This document shows positions 1 to 9,321 of a stretch of DNA of 64,000 nt, in pieces (within the stretch, counting starts at the first letter, position 1; each line of letters begins with the position of its first letter). The stretch lies in assembly GCF_001507855.1 (NCBI RefSeq), contig NZ_LGEN01000008.1:1-64000 (forward strand). Direction: 5' to 3'. Made by a program: the position numbers and the translations under genes. The notes beneath the pieces were generated by a model, which worked only from the letters and a program-made list of their open reading frames with translations, was not told the origin of the DNA and made no database searches. Origin of the DNA: Halomonas sp. 54_146. GTDB taxonomy: Bacteria; Pseudomonadota; Gammaproteobacteria; Pseudomonadales; Halomonadaceae.

Positions 1-1107
1 CGTATAGGCGAAGCCCGATAAGATCAGCCGCCACTGATTGGCCCACCAGTGCGTACTGGAGGTCCGGTCAGCAAACAGGCTCAGTTGTTGATCCTTGATT
101 CGGTTTTCCATGTCGCCCCGAGCGCAGTACTGCTCGTAGTAGAGCTTGAAGCCGTCGTCATAACGGGAACTAATGATAAACCGGGGATTAGAGCCCAGTT
201 CGCCTTCTTCCAGACGGGCCACCACCCAGCGTGGGTATTTCCAGGAGTGGGCTTGATATTGGAAGCGGAACGTCTCTGCTACTTTCCCTCCCACCTGCCA
301 TTGGGTCTTGCGCACCAGCATCATGGGCACGTCCACTTCCTTGAGCAGCCGACTGTTCTTGCCGATACCCACGATGTAGTCGACGTGATGTCGATCGCAC
401 CAGTTGAGCATCCGGGGACGACAAAAGTGACTATCACCTCGTAACACAATGCGCGTATCGGGCCAGTACTGGCGAATAAACCGCACCAGTAACGCCAGGA
501 TGGCCCAGCTGTGGTGGCTGTCGCTGTGGTCACTGGTGCGCAGATAGCTCACCAGCAGATGGCGGCCACAGAAGACGTACAGCGGGAAGTAACAATGGTG
601 ATCGTAATAGCGGTTAAAGAACTTGCCGGGTTGCTCGCCGTGCACGGGAATATCGGTGCCATCAAAGTCCAGTACGATCTCCTTGGGTGGTTCGTTATAC
701 TGTTCAATGAAGTGATGCCACAGCAACTCATGGGCCTTCACCATCGCTTGTCGATCGGCGTTCTGCTCACTCCGGCACAGCGTAGACTTGCCCGCCAGCG
801 CCTCTTTTTCACCGACCGCCGTCTGAAGCGCTTGGTCGTAACGTAGAGTCTCATGGTCATTGAAATCTTCGTAACCAGCCGCCACACCGAATACGCGTTG
901 ACGAACCATGATGTCGAGCTTATGACGAACCTGTTCCGGTGCGCGGGGATCATGAAGCACGGAGGCCAAGCGGTGCGTCAGACGATGTTGTTTATCAACT
1001 TCCCGTAGCAAGAGCAATCCAGCATCGGAGGTGATGTGGCCCCCAGAGAAATCGGCTTCAATTTGCCGGCGTGAGAGTGGCGAGAAGGTCAGTTTTTCAG
1101 GTACCAT
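1..1107 (-). CDS. IS1380-family transposase, 3' end beyond the window
   Basis: The reading frame runs uninterrupted on the minus strand from an ATG at 1107 to the window edge (369 codons), so the C-terminus is missing only because the window ends. The start reads MVPEKLTFSPLSRRQIEADF, followed by the GGHITSDAGLLLLRE stretch typical of the IS1380 DDE transposases. The acidic catalytic positions are plausibly the Asp in LDFDGTD, the Asp in RGDSHF, and the Glu in ARGDMENRIKDQ (a signature of the family). It should act on its own ends by cut-and-paste. There is no frameshift or stop, so it may be an active copy. Family assignment is from motif recognition. Confidence 0.9.
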   Translation of the reverse strand, partial: MVPEKLTFSPLSRRQIEADFSGGHITSDAGLLLLREVDKQHRLTHRLASVLHDPRAPEQVRHKLDIMVRQRVFGVAAGYEDFNDHETLRYDQALQTAVGEKEALAGKSTLCRSEQNADRQAMVKAHELLWHHFIEQYNEPPKEIVLDFDGTDIPVHGEQPGKFFNRYYDHHCYFPLYVFCGRHLLVSYLRTSDHSDSHHSWAILALLVRFIRQYWPDTRIVLRGDSHFCRPRMLNWCDRHHVDYIVGIGKNSRLLKEVDVPMMLVRKTQWQVGGKVAETFRFQYQAHSWKYPRWVVARLEEGELGSNPRFIISSRYDDGFKLYYEQYCARGDMENRIKDQQLSLFADRTSSTHWWANQWRLILSGFAYT

Positions 1108-1202
1108 TTTGGAAGCGGCTGTTGGTGCTTGATGGATTGGTTAGGTTCTTGAAATCATAGCACTTTCAGCCGCTTTCTTTTATACCCCGTGAGAAATCCA
1201 GG
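1..1202 (-). mobile_element. IS1380-like insertion sequence, one end inside the window
   Basis: The element contains the transposase above. Its transposase-proximal end is probably near 1202: on the minus strand the sequence CCTGGATTTCTCACGGGG (about 1202 to 1185) resembles the terminal inverted repeats of IS1380-family elements. The other end is outside the window, so neither the matching inverted repeat nor the target duplication can be checked. The exact boundary is inferred. Confidence 0.65.
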
Positions 1203-1426
1203 CTAGTGGCTGCGATTCACTACCCTTCCAAAGTATCCATCATGCTAGCTAAGTAGCGTGGAAATATTAATGATAGTGAGGTTATCACTATGCTATAAGA
1301 AGAAATAGTCAATCCTACAAATACTTTACTAAACCATTAGTACTACCCCAACCAATCAAGCGACACTTAACGCCGCATGTATCTATCATCATCAGTCGAC
1401 CACCCTGCCTTTAGGTTAAACACTCG

Positions 1427-2671
1427 ATGCGTTCTCTGATCAGCCAACCTTTTACATCCACCTGCCTTAGCGGGTTTTCAGGCTTTTTGCGGCGCTTCTG
1501 GCCTCATAAAAGGCCACCATGTGATCACCGCATCGCATTTGATATGTCTTCTGCGGTGGGTTATCCGATGGTGGTGCGGCTTTCTCCTTGGCAATCTGCA
1601 ACACCCTTTGCGTGGGTAAGCGAGGCGGAAGGTGAGCCGCTGACGTCAGGCACTTTTTTAGAACCGCCCGGCATTGGCTGGCACACGCTGATGGATACCC
1701 ACGGCGATGCCTTAACCCAAGGCATGCCAGAGGCACTTCGAGTTGCCATTAATGCGGTGCCCTTCCTGGGCGTCGCGCTGGCGCAAGTGGCTGGGCGTTT
1801 GAGCACGGCGTTAGAACTGGCAACATCCTCGCCGCTTTTACTTCTACTGCTCGTCGATAAAGGCCTGCAGGCACAGTGGTCTGAACAGACGTTCTCTACT
1901 GTGCTTAGCGAAAAACAAGCCACACTATGCGGCATGGTCGGCTTGCCAAGCACACGGGCCAGCGCCAAGCTGCTGCGTCGGTGCCAGCTCAGCCCTATGA
2001 TTCAGCGGGAATTTATCGTGCTTAAACGCGCACTTCACGACCCATCAACAGCGCGGCTGTTACGCCACCACCCCGCGCCTTACGTGCAGCAGCTTATCTT
2101 CTTAGCGAATTACCACGGTGAACGCTGGCCGGGCTTACTGTTGCTGATAGATGACGCGCTAACACCTGGCCGTGTTGGCCGAGGCAGTGCGTGGCTGAAA
2201 GAGATGCTAAACGATACTCAGCGCCTGGCCGCTGAAGATTTGGAAGCGCTGTATCGCGTAACGACAATGGCGGGGCTACAAGCGCTGCACGACCGACGGG
2301 TAGCACGCTTTAATACGCGCATGGGTGCTGGGGATCTGGCCCGTGATGCCGCTTTACTTGAGAAGCGCCATGGGCCGTATCCTTCACCGCCGCTGCCTAA
2401 CCGTGGTGCCATTACGGCCATCACCTCGTGGAAAGGTTTGCTGCTCGAAGGAAAGCGGATGCATCACTGTGTGGGCAGCTACGACCGCCCTGTAGCGCTG
2501 GGTCATGTCGCGATTTATCGCCTGCATCTACCGGAATCGGTCACCATTGCCATTGCGCCTCAAGGCAAACGCTGGGTACTCAGCCAAGCGCGCGGCGCGC
2601 GAAATACCACACCCTCTTTGGAAGCACAGCAGGCAATACAGCGCTGGCTGGCTGAGCAAGCAGACACTTAG
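1427..2671 (+). CDS. PcfJ-domain protein
   Basis: The last 80 or so residues carry the PcfJ-domain signature: GKRMHHCVGSYD, a short gap, AIYRL, then KRWVLSQARGARN and a final helix IQRWLAEQ. PcfJ-type proteins were first noted on conjugative plasmids and also occur on chromosomes and phages; their molecular role is not settled. The middle of the protein is rich in Leu, Ala and Arg with no other domain I recognise. The first 39 codons of the longest frame look non-coding (many Ser, Cys, Pro, Arg), and neither start has a good ribosome-binding site, so translation may begin at the ATG at 1544 (MSSAVGYPMVVRL), giving 375 residues. It stands alone between the IS1380 element and a regulator fragment. 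Confidence 0.75.
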   Translation: MRSLISQPFTSTCLSGFSGFLRRFWPHKRPPCDHRIAFDMSSAVGYPMVVRLSPWQSATPFAWVSEAEGEPLTSGTFLEPPGIGWHTLMDTHGDALTQGMPEALRVAINAVPFLGVALAQVAGRLSTALELATSSPLLLLLLVDKGLQAQWSEQTFSTVLSEKQATLCGMVGLPSTRASAKLLRRCQLSPMIQREFIVLKRALHDPSTARLLRHHPAPYVQQLIFLANYHGERWPGLLLLIDDALTPGRVGRGSAWLKEMLNDTQRLAAEDLEALYRVTTMAGLQALHDRRVARFNTRMGAGDLARDAALLEKRHGPYPSPPLPNRGAITAITSWKGLLLEGKRMHHCVGSYDRPVALGHVAIYRLHLPESVTIAIAPQGKRWVLSQARGARNTTPSLEAQQAIQRWLAEQADT

Positions 2672-2908
2672 CCTTCCTCCTTCCCTTCACTACCGTCCTT
2701 TTGATCCGGTGTTGTTTCATGCGGCATTGGTTGTCGCAGCATTGCCGTAGCGTACAACCTTCTTCATTTAGGGGAAGTTGGGATATGGATATACAGACGT
2801 GCCCATTTACTCGCTCGGGAGACAGAGGCGCTGCCTGAGAGGGTCGCTAAGTTTTGTGAGGCACGGTAAACTTTATGTTTTCATCATTATTGCCAGGGTA
2901 GTGTCACT

Positions 2909-3373
2909 ATGTCTGAAGCACGCGATACGCTTTTTCGCTACTTGACGCTACTACAGCTCATTCCTCGTTACCCTGGGCGTATTTCCACCCCAGTGTTGAA
3001 AGAGAAACTCGCTGAACGTGGCTTTCATATTGATACGCGGTCGTTACAGCGCGATTTGGGTCAAAAACTCTCAACGCAATTTCCGATTGGCTGCGACGAC
3101 AGCCAAAAACCCTACCGCTGGTATTTTGATCGTGAGTTCCAGTGCCACTTACCGGCCTTGGATGTACCGAGCGCCTTAACGCTGGTGCTTGCCGAAGAGT
3201 ACCTGAAAGGGCTGCTCCCCCCGGTGGTGGTGGGTCAGTTAGCGCCCCACTTTAACGATGCGCGGCAGTTGCTGGATGGCATGGCCTCTAACGGCCTGAG
3301 CAAATTGGCCCGCTGCGTGGCGAGAAACGTTGAAAACAAATGCAGAGCAGGTACTCGCACATTACCAACGTAA
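2909..3373 (+). pseudogene. Truncated WYL-type transcriptional regulator (N-terminal half only)
   Basis: The N-terminus (SEARDTLFRYLTLLQLIPRY, then a helix-turn-helix with RSLQRDLGQKLS) matches the DNA-binding half of YafY-like WYL regulators. These proteins are normally about 300-340 residues and end in a WYL ligand domain. Here the match stops near residue 142 (GLSKLARCV) and an unrelated 12-residue tail follows, so the whole WYL domain is absent. The gene is therefore either a 3'-deleted pseudogene or a stand-alone DNA-binding remnant that could still act as a repressor. AGGGTAG lies just upstream of the ATG. It is followed by the cyclotransferase/OGFr pair. Confidence 0.7.
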
Positions 3374-3462
3374 CCAACGTACCTCGGGCGCGCACGAGAC
3401 AACTTAACGACGCGCCAACGGCAGCCAAGATACTGAAAAAAGATACCGAAAAGGAGACAACG

Positions 3463-3978
3463 GTGCTCTGTTTTGCTTATGGTTCTAATATGTCGACACA
3501 GCGCTTAGCCGCACGGATTCCGGCACGCGTTGTGACTACCGCCCTGCTCCCTGCGTATCGATTAGCGTTTCATCAACGTAGTGGGGATGGCTCAGGCAAG
3601 TGCGATATTGTGCCCGCATCAGAACAATCAGCGGTGTATGGGGTGATTTGGGAAGTCGCTTCTCATCATAAGCCCACCCTTGATCGTTACGAGGGGCTTG
3701 GGGTGGCCTACAACGAAACGTGGCTGACGGTCACGGACATGGCCAGTGATCGGCAGTTTGAGGTGCAGGCGTATGTTGGTAATGTCACCGCCCTGGGGAT
3801 TCGTCCGTATACGTGGTACAAGCACCATGTGCTGGCCGGTGCACGCGAGCATGGGTTACCCGCCTACTATATTCGTGCGCTGGAACGCATTGAGGCTCAC
3901 CACGATCCCGATACCGAACGCCACGCACGTGAGATGGCGCTGCATGGCGAGGCTGAACCGTTAGTGCGAGGGGCATAA
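3463..3978 (+). CDS. Gamma-glutamylcyclotransferase-family protein
   Basis: The protein (171 residues) opens with LCFAYGSNMS, the substrate-binding YGSN motif of the GGCT/AIG2-like cyclotransferase fold, and has the Glu in DRYEGLG that corresponds to the catalytic acid of the family. Members release 5-oxoproline from gamma-glutamyl peptides or act on related amide substrates; the true substrate here is unknown. I chose the GTG at 3463 because AAGGAG lies six bases upstream, although the frame is open back to 3340. Its stop codon overlaps the next gene's start (TAATG), which implies translational coupling with the OGFr-domain protein. Confidence 0.85.
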   Translation: MLCFAYGSNMSTQRLAARIPARVVTTALLPAYRLAFHQRSGDGSGKCDIVPASEQSAVYGVIWEVASHHKPTLDRYEGLGVAYNETWLTVTDMASDRQFEVQAYVGNVTALGIRPYTWYKHHVLAGAREHGLPAYYIRALERIEAHHDPDTERHAREMALHGEAEPLVRGA

Positions 3979-4481
3979 TGGACAATGACGAACGTTTAAT
4001 CGCCTTTTATCGCGGCGAAGGCTTTGATCACAAAGGGCGTCGGCTGGAAGACATCTGGGCACTCTCGCCCTTTTGGCTGGAGCATACCCATGACTATATA
4101 CAGTGGCTGTTTCCCATCCCAGAAGCCGGTCGTTTTAACGCCTTTGCACCGCTATTAACCCCTGCGGTGCAAGCGACTTTTGAGCGTGAAGCGCCCTTAC
4201 GCCAGCGCCAGCAACAGTCGCTTGATGTGATGCTGGATTTTTTTGGGCTCACCCGCAATGGCAACACCATCACGGCTCAGCCTGCGTTATCGATGCAAAC
4301 GCATATCTGGCTAAAAGCCGGTGGCCACAACCATTTGCGTATTACCCGTATCCTTCGGTCGTTAGCGTTATGCCATCAGCCAGACCTTGCCTGCGATTTT
4401 CAGCAAGCGGTGATCGAGGTCGGCACTCAGCATGGCGTGGTATCAGAAACCTCGTTGCAGTATTGGCGGGAGGCGTTTTAA
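3978..4481 (+). CDS. OGFr (opioid growth factor receptor-like) domain protein
   Basis: The N-terminal half contains LIAFYRGEGFDHKGR, an Asp-Ile-Trp segment and DYIQWLFPIPEAGRFN, which is the hallmark of the conserved OGFr N-terminal domain (PF04664). That domain was named from vertebrate opioid growth factor receptors but is widespread in bacteria, where its role is unknown. The protein has 167 residues, no signal peptide and no membrane segment, so it should be cytoplasmic. It is translationally coupled to the upstream cyclotransferase-like gene by a one-base overlap, which suggests that the two products work together. Confidence 0.85.
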   Translation: MDNDERLIAFYRGEGFDHKGRRLEDIWALSPFWLEHTHDYIQWLFPIPEAGRFNAFAPLLTPAVQATFEREAPLRQRQQQSLDVMLDFFGLTRNGNTITAQPALSMQTHIWLKAGGHNHLRITRILRSLALCHQPDLACDFQQAVIEVGTQHGVVSETSLQYWREAF

Positions 4482-4506
4482 ACGTTGCTCGGTTTCTTGA
4501 TAGAAG

Positions 4507-5088
4507 CTAGTTTGACCGCACACCTTGCCAATCTTCACGATCAAGGGCTGGGTGCTCTTGGCGAAAACGTGCGTATAGGGCAACGCCCACCGGATCTTCC
4601 AGAACATCGACATCTACCCCTTTTTCTCTCAACAACTCCTCGGTGCCTGACGCATTGGTGACATCCCCCACGACCACCCGTGAAACCCCGCGCATGTGCA
4701 ACAGCGTGGCGCAGATTTCGCAGGGGCTTAACGAGGTAAACAGCGTCGTTTGCGAAAAGTCTAAACGCCCGGCCTCTCGCATGGCAGAGGTCTCCCCGTG
4801 GTTATAAGGGTGGCTCTCTTGCACCAGGGTGTTATGCCCCTTACCAACGATGCGCTGCGTTGCATTGTCAACGATAACCGCCCCAATAGGACACCCCCCT
4901 TCATCCGCGCTTTTCTGTGCCAGATACACCGCAATTCGCATGATGTCTGCATCGCTAAGTAGCTGCATGAACGCATCCGTTGCCAGTGAAGGCAGACTCG
5001 CCGTTGGCATATGGGCAATCGCCATTAATGCAGCGTCAGTGACAGACGCGGAATCATTTAATAGCACGGTCTTTGGCATAGCCATCAT
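4507..5088 (-). CDS. Zinc-dependent nucleoside/cytosine deaminase family protein
   Basis: The cytidine-deaminase-fold zinc motifs are present: HGETSAMREAG (His ligand and proton-shuttling Glu) and SLSPCEICATLL (two Cys ligands). GGCPIGAVIVDN upstream, and the general length and spacing, resemble the yeast-type cytosine deaminase branch, so deamination of cytosine or a related base is likely but not proven. The first 35 residues are an extra N-terminal arm. Two ATGs are possible; the second, at 5085, has better spacing (seven bases) from GAAAGAGG. The gene lies just downstream of a broken gene on the same strand and converges with the OGFr gene. Confidence 0.85.
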   Translation of the reverse strand: MMAMPKTVLLNDSASVTDAALMAIAHMPTASLPSLATDAFMQLLSDADIMRIAVYLAQKSADEGGCPIGAVIVDNATQRIVGKGHNTLVQESHPYNHGETSAMREAGRLDFSQTTLFTSLSPCEICATLLHMRGVSRVVVGDVTNASGTEELLREKGVDVDVLEDPVGVALYARFRQEHPALDREDWQGVRSN

Positions 5089-5138
5089 ATAGCCTCTTTC
5101 TTGGTCAACGTTGATACAGGATTGATAATATCTACCCT

Positions 5139-6006
<868 letters not shown>

Positions 6007-6138
6007 CTCGCCTGTTTCATTGCAAAGCCTCATATTATGGGCGTTGGCTGGGAGCGCCGATGCAAGTAGGAATGAGGCAAAAAACAGATTCACTTATGGT
6101 GTTCGTCACTGTCAGCGTTTCTTAGAGGTCGTCATGAT

Positions 6139-8820
6139 TCATTCAGGCCTAGCAAGAAGCAACTGCGCATGATCATCTTCCGAAAGCTCAGCCATTGCAG
6201 CCTCATACAGCTCAAGTCCCGTTGGAATCTTTTGGGCGGAATACCCAGAAAGATCTGTCGCCACTTTAGTAAGGTTTTGACCTCCCAAGAGGGCAAGCTG
6301 CCCAAACGGAACATAGTCATGCATAATCGGATCAAGCGGCTCCCCCTTCACGGAAAACACATCGATCTCGACTGGATTACTGAGGCTTGGCCAGCCGATA
6401 GCCGACCCGTCACGCAGAAACCTCCCTACTGAATCGGCTCGCCGGATAGTACCAACGATGCTGCCGATCGCGAAGTTAAGGATCGTCGTCTCGGCATCCG
6501 CCGAACAAGCTAGGTATGGGAGGGTATGAGATATGGCAAAGTATTGGCAGTGATCGACTGGCCTCCCATCCTCCCTGATGAGAGGCAGTGTCGACCTACC
6601 ACCTTCTGGCTGCCACACTACCAGGTTATCGGGGCCGGAGGCCTCATCTGAGCGAGTGACAAATTCGATAACTAAGATGCTTCCATCGTTGCTCCAACCC
6701 AGTGGCGTAACGGAACCTTCGAACGGAACACCGGAATACACCAACCGTCCTGTTTCTGTAGTCCAGAGTGCAAACTTACTGTCAAACACATGGCCGACTG
6801 TTGCGACAAAGTACTGACCATCCGGTGAAAAGCCAATCTGCACAGTCTTGGTGTGCGTTGAGTCCCCCGAAGCATCGAAGACGCGAGTGACTTTGCCTGT
6901 GGAAGTATCGAATACATACACCCTTCCATCGCTTCTTCCCACGCCGGCAAATGCCAGTCCGTCTGGCGTAAAGTGCAGGTCTGTGAAGCCCCGCTGATCA
7001 ATTTCGGTTAAGTCGATCTCTCTGGTGTGATTCGACCTGAGATCAACGATTGTCGCTCGCGTGAGGACACTGCTCCGTGTTGAGTCTTCCAGTTCGAACT
7101 GCCGATAAAGTGCCGTGCGCCCCATGGGCCCGTAACGGGCTCTTGACATAAAAACGGTCAGGAAATCGTCTGGACGTTCAAAGTGTGCCGGGCGGGAAGC
7201 ATAAGCGCGAAAGAGAGCGCGATGTGCTCTTTTGAAGGTTTCGAAGTCCCCATCGTTTGGCATTGATGGAAACGCCGACAAAGCGAGAGTAATGGCTTCA
7301 TGACGCTTCCCATTGAGCATCGCCAGCTCTGCCTCATCGGCAATCCGATCAGATTGAAGGATACTCATCTGGCTGGCATCAGGCGTGGCCCCACTGCCAC
7401 CTATTCTCTGAGCAGTAATGAGATCCTCTTCTTCGGTCGTCAAAGAGTCCATGATCCTCGTGTACAAATCTGTAGCGCTTGGTGCTGCTTCAGACAGATG
7501 CGTAGCGTTGAGCTCTGTTGGCCCAATCACTGTCAGCACTTGACCGGCCTCATTAAACACAAAGTCAGAAAACCCAAGGTAGTCTTCTGGCTGCAAGTCC
7601 AGAGGTGTTCCGTCGAGACCATAGATCGCAACTGGCTCGAAAGAATATGCATCTCCAAACATGCCCCCCATTGCCTGCATCGCCACAATCGCAGTCTGAT
7701 CGCGGGCAAACGAGACGGGTTCGACGTCGCCGGGAATCCGACCTAGGATATTAAGTTGCAAATCCCTAACTAGCCACTCCCCTTCGGCTACTAGAAGTTC
7801 CACAAAAACAGGTGCACTTTGGGATGCGGCCCAAATTACCCGGGGTCCTTCGCCATCCAATGATTGAGCCGTGCCGTCTTCGTGGACTAGCGCTATTCCG
7901 AATTGCCCCTGACTAGGCCCCCCGTACCAAGTATAAGCAACCAAAAAGCTCCCTTCTGACGTCCACACCGCTTGAGAGAATACAAGGTGTTCTTGGCCAG
8001 ATAGCTGGGGAATAACCGTGCGGGGAGCCTCAAGCGTTGCAAGATCCCACACCAGTATCTGGTTCATGCTGGCAACTGCAAAACGGGTTCCATCCGGAGA
8101 GATACCGATGGGTGATACTCCAACCGGTATCGGCTGGGGTGGAATCTGCAAGCTGACGACTTCAGTTCCGTCCTGGCTATCAAACAACTTTATTTCTGGA
8201 GACTCTGCACCAGAGACTGAGAACAAAGCAGAACCTGGTGACGTAGAGAGCGCATAGCCGAACATTCGAGAGTTATCATTGGTTTCGGTTGCATTTGCAA
8301 CGACGGCAATCTCTTGGTTGTTCACTGCGTCCCAAAGTACCGACGGCGCGACGGAAGCGAGTTGTGGCTCATCCCCCACCTTAATGCCTTTGAATGCAAC
8401 CCTTGTGCGTTCGCGGTTAGCCACAGCCACCATTTCACCGTCGTAGGGAATGACAATAATAAGCGCGGTCGCCGCACGGTAAAAGGCAAGCCAAGCGTCG
8501 GGATAATCTGAAATCACATCATCCGTAAACGATTCAGGCAAACCTTTAAGCGCCTCAATAATCGCGGCCCGTTGCTGCCCAGCGCCTAACAGTCTTGCCG
8601 ATTCTTCGGCGAACGCTGTGGACTGTGTGCGAACGGAATCCTCCTGAGCTAAAACCTTCGGGGAGAAAAACGCCATAAAATAAGCTAACAATACAGTCGC
8701 AAACCATACTGGTGTTCTATATCCCCATCGCCACGACCTGTAAAATGACTGCTCAATTGCGCTTTCAGCAGGGCTATCGAAATTCGACGAAGCAACGCTG
8801 TACTGCTGGGTCTCGTTCAT
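6139..8820 (-). CDS. Exported double beta-propeller (WD40-like) protein
   Basis: The protein has 893 residues. A hydrophobic segment at about 38-58 ending in VLAQ looks like a signal peptide with a long n-region, although an uncleaved anchor is possible. Two homologous halves follow. Each starts with a short helical motif (residues 72-118, with LGAGQQRAAIIEALKGLP; residues 496-540, with LNGKRHEAITLALSAFP) and continues with beta-propeller repeats such as GISPDGTRFAVAS and IGFSPDGQYFVATVG. The helix-plus-WD40 unit recalls the C-terminal sensor parts of bacterial caspase, TIR and STAND proteins, but no catalytic domain is present. AAGGAG precedes the ATG by six bases. It is the last gene of the exported operon. 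Confidence 0.75.
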   Translation of the reverse strand: MNETQQYSVASSNFDSPAESAIEQSFYRSWRWGYRTPVWFATVLLAYFMAFFSPKVLAQEDSVRTQSTAFAEESARLLGAGQQRAAIIEALKGLPESFTDDVISDYPDAWLAFYRAATALIIVIPYDGEMVAVANRERTRVAFKGIKVGDEPQLASVAPSVLWDAVNNQEIAVVANATETNDNSRMFGYALSTSPGSALFSVSGAESPEIKLFDSQDGTEVVSLQIPPQPIPVGVSPIGISPDGTRFAVASMNQILVWDLATLEAPRTVIPQLSGQEHLVFSQAVWTSEGSFLVAYTWYGGPSQGQFGIALVHEDGTAQSLDGEGPRVIWAASQSAPVFVELLVAEGEWLVRDLQLNILGRIPGDVEPVSFARDQTAIVAMQAMGGMFGDAYSFEPVAIYGLDGTPLDLQPEDYLGFSDFVFNEAGQVLTVIGPTELNATHLSEAAPSATDLYTRIMDSLTTEEEDLITAQRIGGSGATPDASQMSILQSDRIADEAELAMLNGKRHEAITLALSAFPSMPNDGDFETFKRAHRALFRAYASRPAHFERPDDFLTVFMSRARYGPMGRTALYRQFELEDSTRSSVLTRATIVDLRSNHTREIDLTEIDQRGFTDLHFTPDGLAFAGVGRSDGRVYVFDTSTGKVTRVFDASGDSTHTKTVQIGFSPDGQYFVATVGHVFDSKFALWTTETGRLVYSGVPFEGSVTPLGWSNDGSILVIEFVTRSDEASGPDNLVVWQPEGGRSTLPLIREDGRPVDHCQYFAISHTLPYLACSADAETTILNFAIGSIVGTIRRADSVGRFLRDGSAIGWPSLSNPVEIDVFSVKGEPLDPIMHDYVPFGQLALLGGQNLTKVATDLSGYSAQKIPTGLELYEAAMAELSEDDHAQLLLARPE

Positions 8821-8961
8821 TTCAATCTCCTTGAAACTCTACTGGCGGTGCTAAAAGAGGCTATAGATTGAAAAAGTACTCCAGCTCATTCGGATTGATG
8901 ACACGATAAACGGAGACGGTAGAAATTTCGTTGCGACGCTCACTCGCTGCATTAATGATTG

Positions 8962-9321
8962 TTATAGCGGGCACAAATAATCAACCCAGACATATCCGCT
9001 CGGTAAATCTCTTAAATAAGTGTGTTGGGGCGTCCGCTCGACCACAATAGGCAACCATCCGTTGGTAGAATCACCGCGCTCCTCGACGACCGTATCAGGC
9101 GGCAGACGCATAATAATCGGGTGTTCGGCCCCAGGACCTGATCGGAGAGCAAGGAAATTGTCCCCATTCGGGTCGAGGCGGCAAACGCTGTAACCTTGCC
9201 CAGAAAAGGCAAACGCCGAAGCGCCTAGCATCAGCAGGCAGACAACCAGAAAAATGCGTAGCACTGAGATCGTCGACTTTATCAACGCAAAAAAATGAGT
9301 TAGTTGTCGAATGTTAATCAT
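8962..9321 (-). CDS. Exported SH3-like domain protein
   Basis: A signal peptide (hydrophobic stretch IFLVVCLLMLGASAFAFS) is followed by a single bacterial SH3-like fold: CRLDPNGDNFLALRSGPGAE, then a segment with IMRLPPDTVVEERG and a closing GYVWVDYLCPL. Such domains bind cell-wall or protein ligands outside the cytoplasm. I chose the ATG at 9321 because it overlaps the upstream stop codon (the last codons of the 644-residue gene) and leaves a normal signal peptide (119 residues); a longer start at 9369 is possible. Two Cys residues flank the domain and could form a disulfide. The propeller gene follows after 140 bases. Confidence 0.8.
   Translation of the reverse strand: MINIRQLTHFFALIKSTISVLRIFLVVCLLMLGASAFAFSGQGYSVCRLDPNGDNFLALRSGPGAEHPIIMRLPPDTVVEERGDSTNGWLPIVVERTPQHTYLRDLPSGYVWVDYLCPL

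Noticed and set aside
49..846. Plus-strand open frames at the left edge
   Set aside because: They are antisense to the intact IS1380 transposase frame, which has clear protein motifs.
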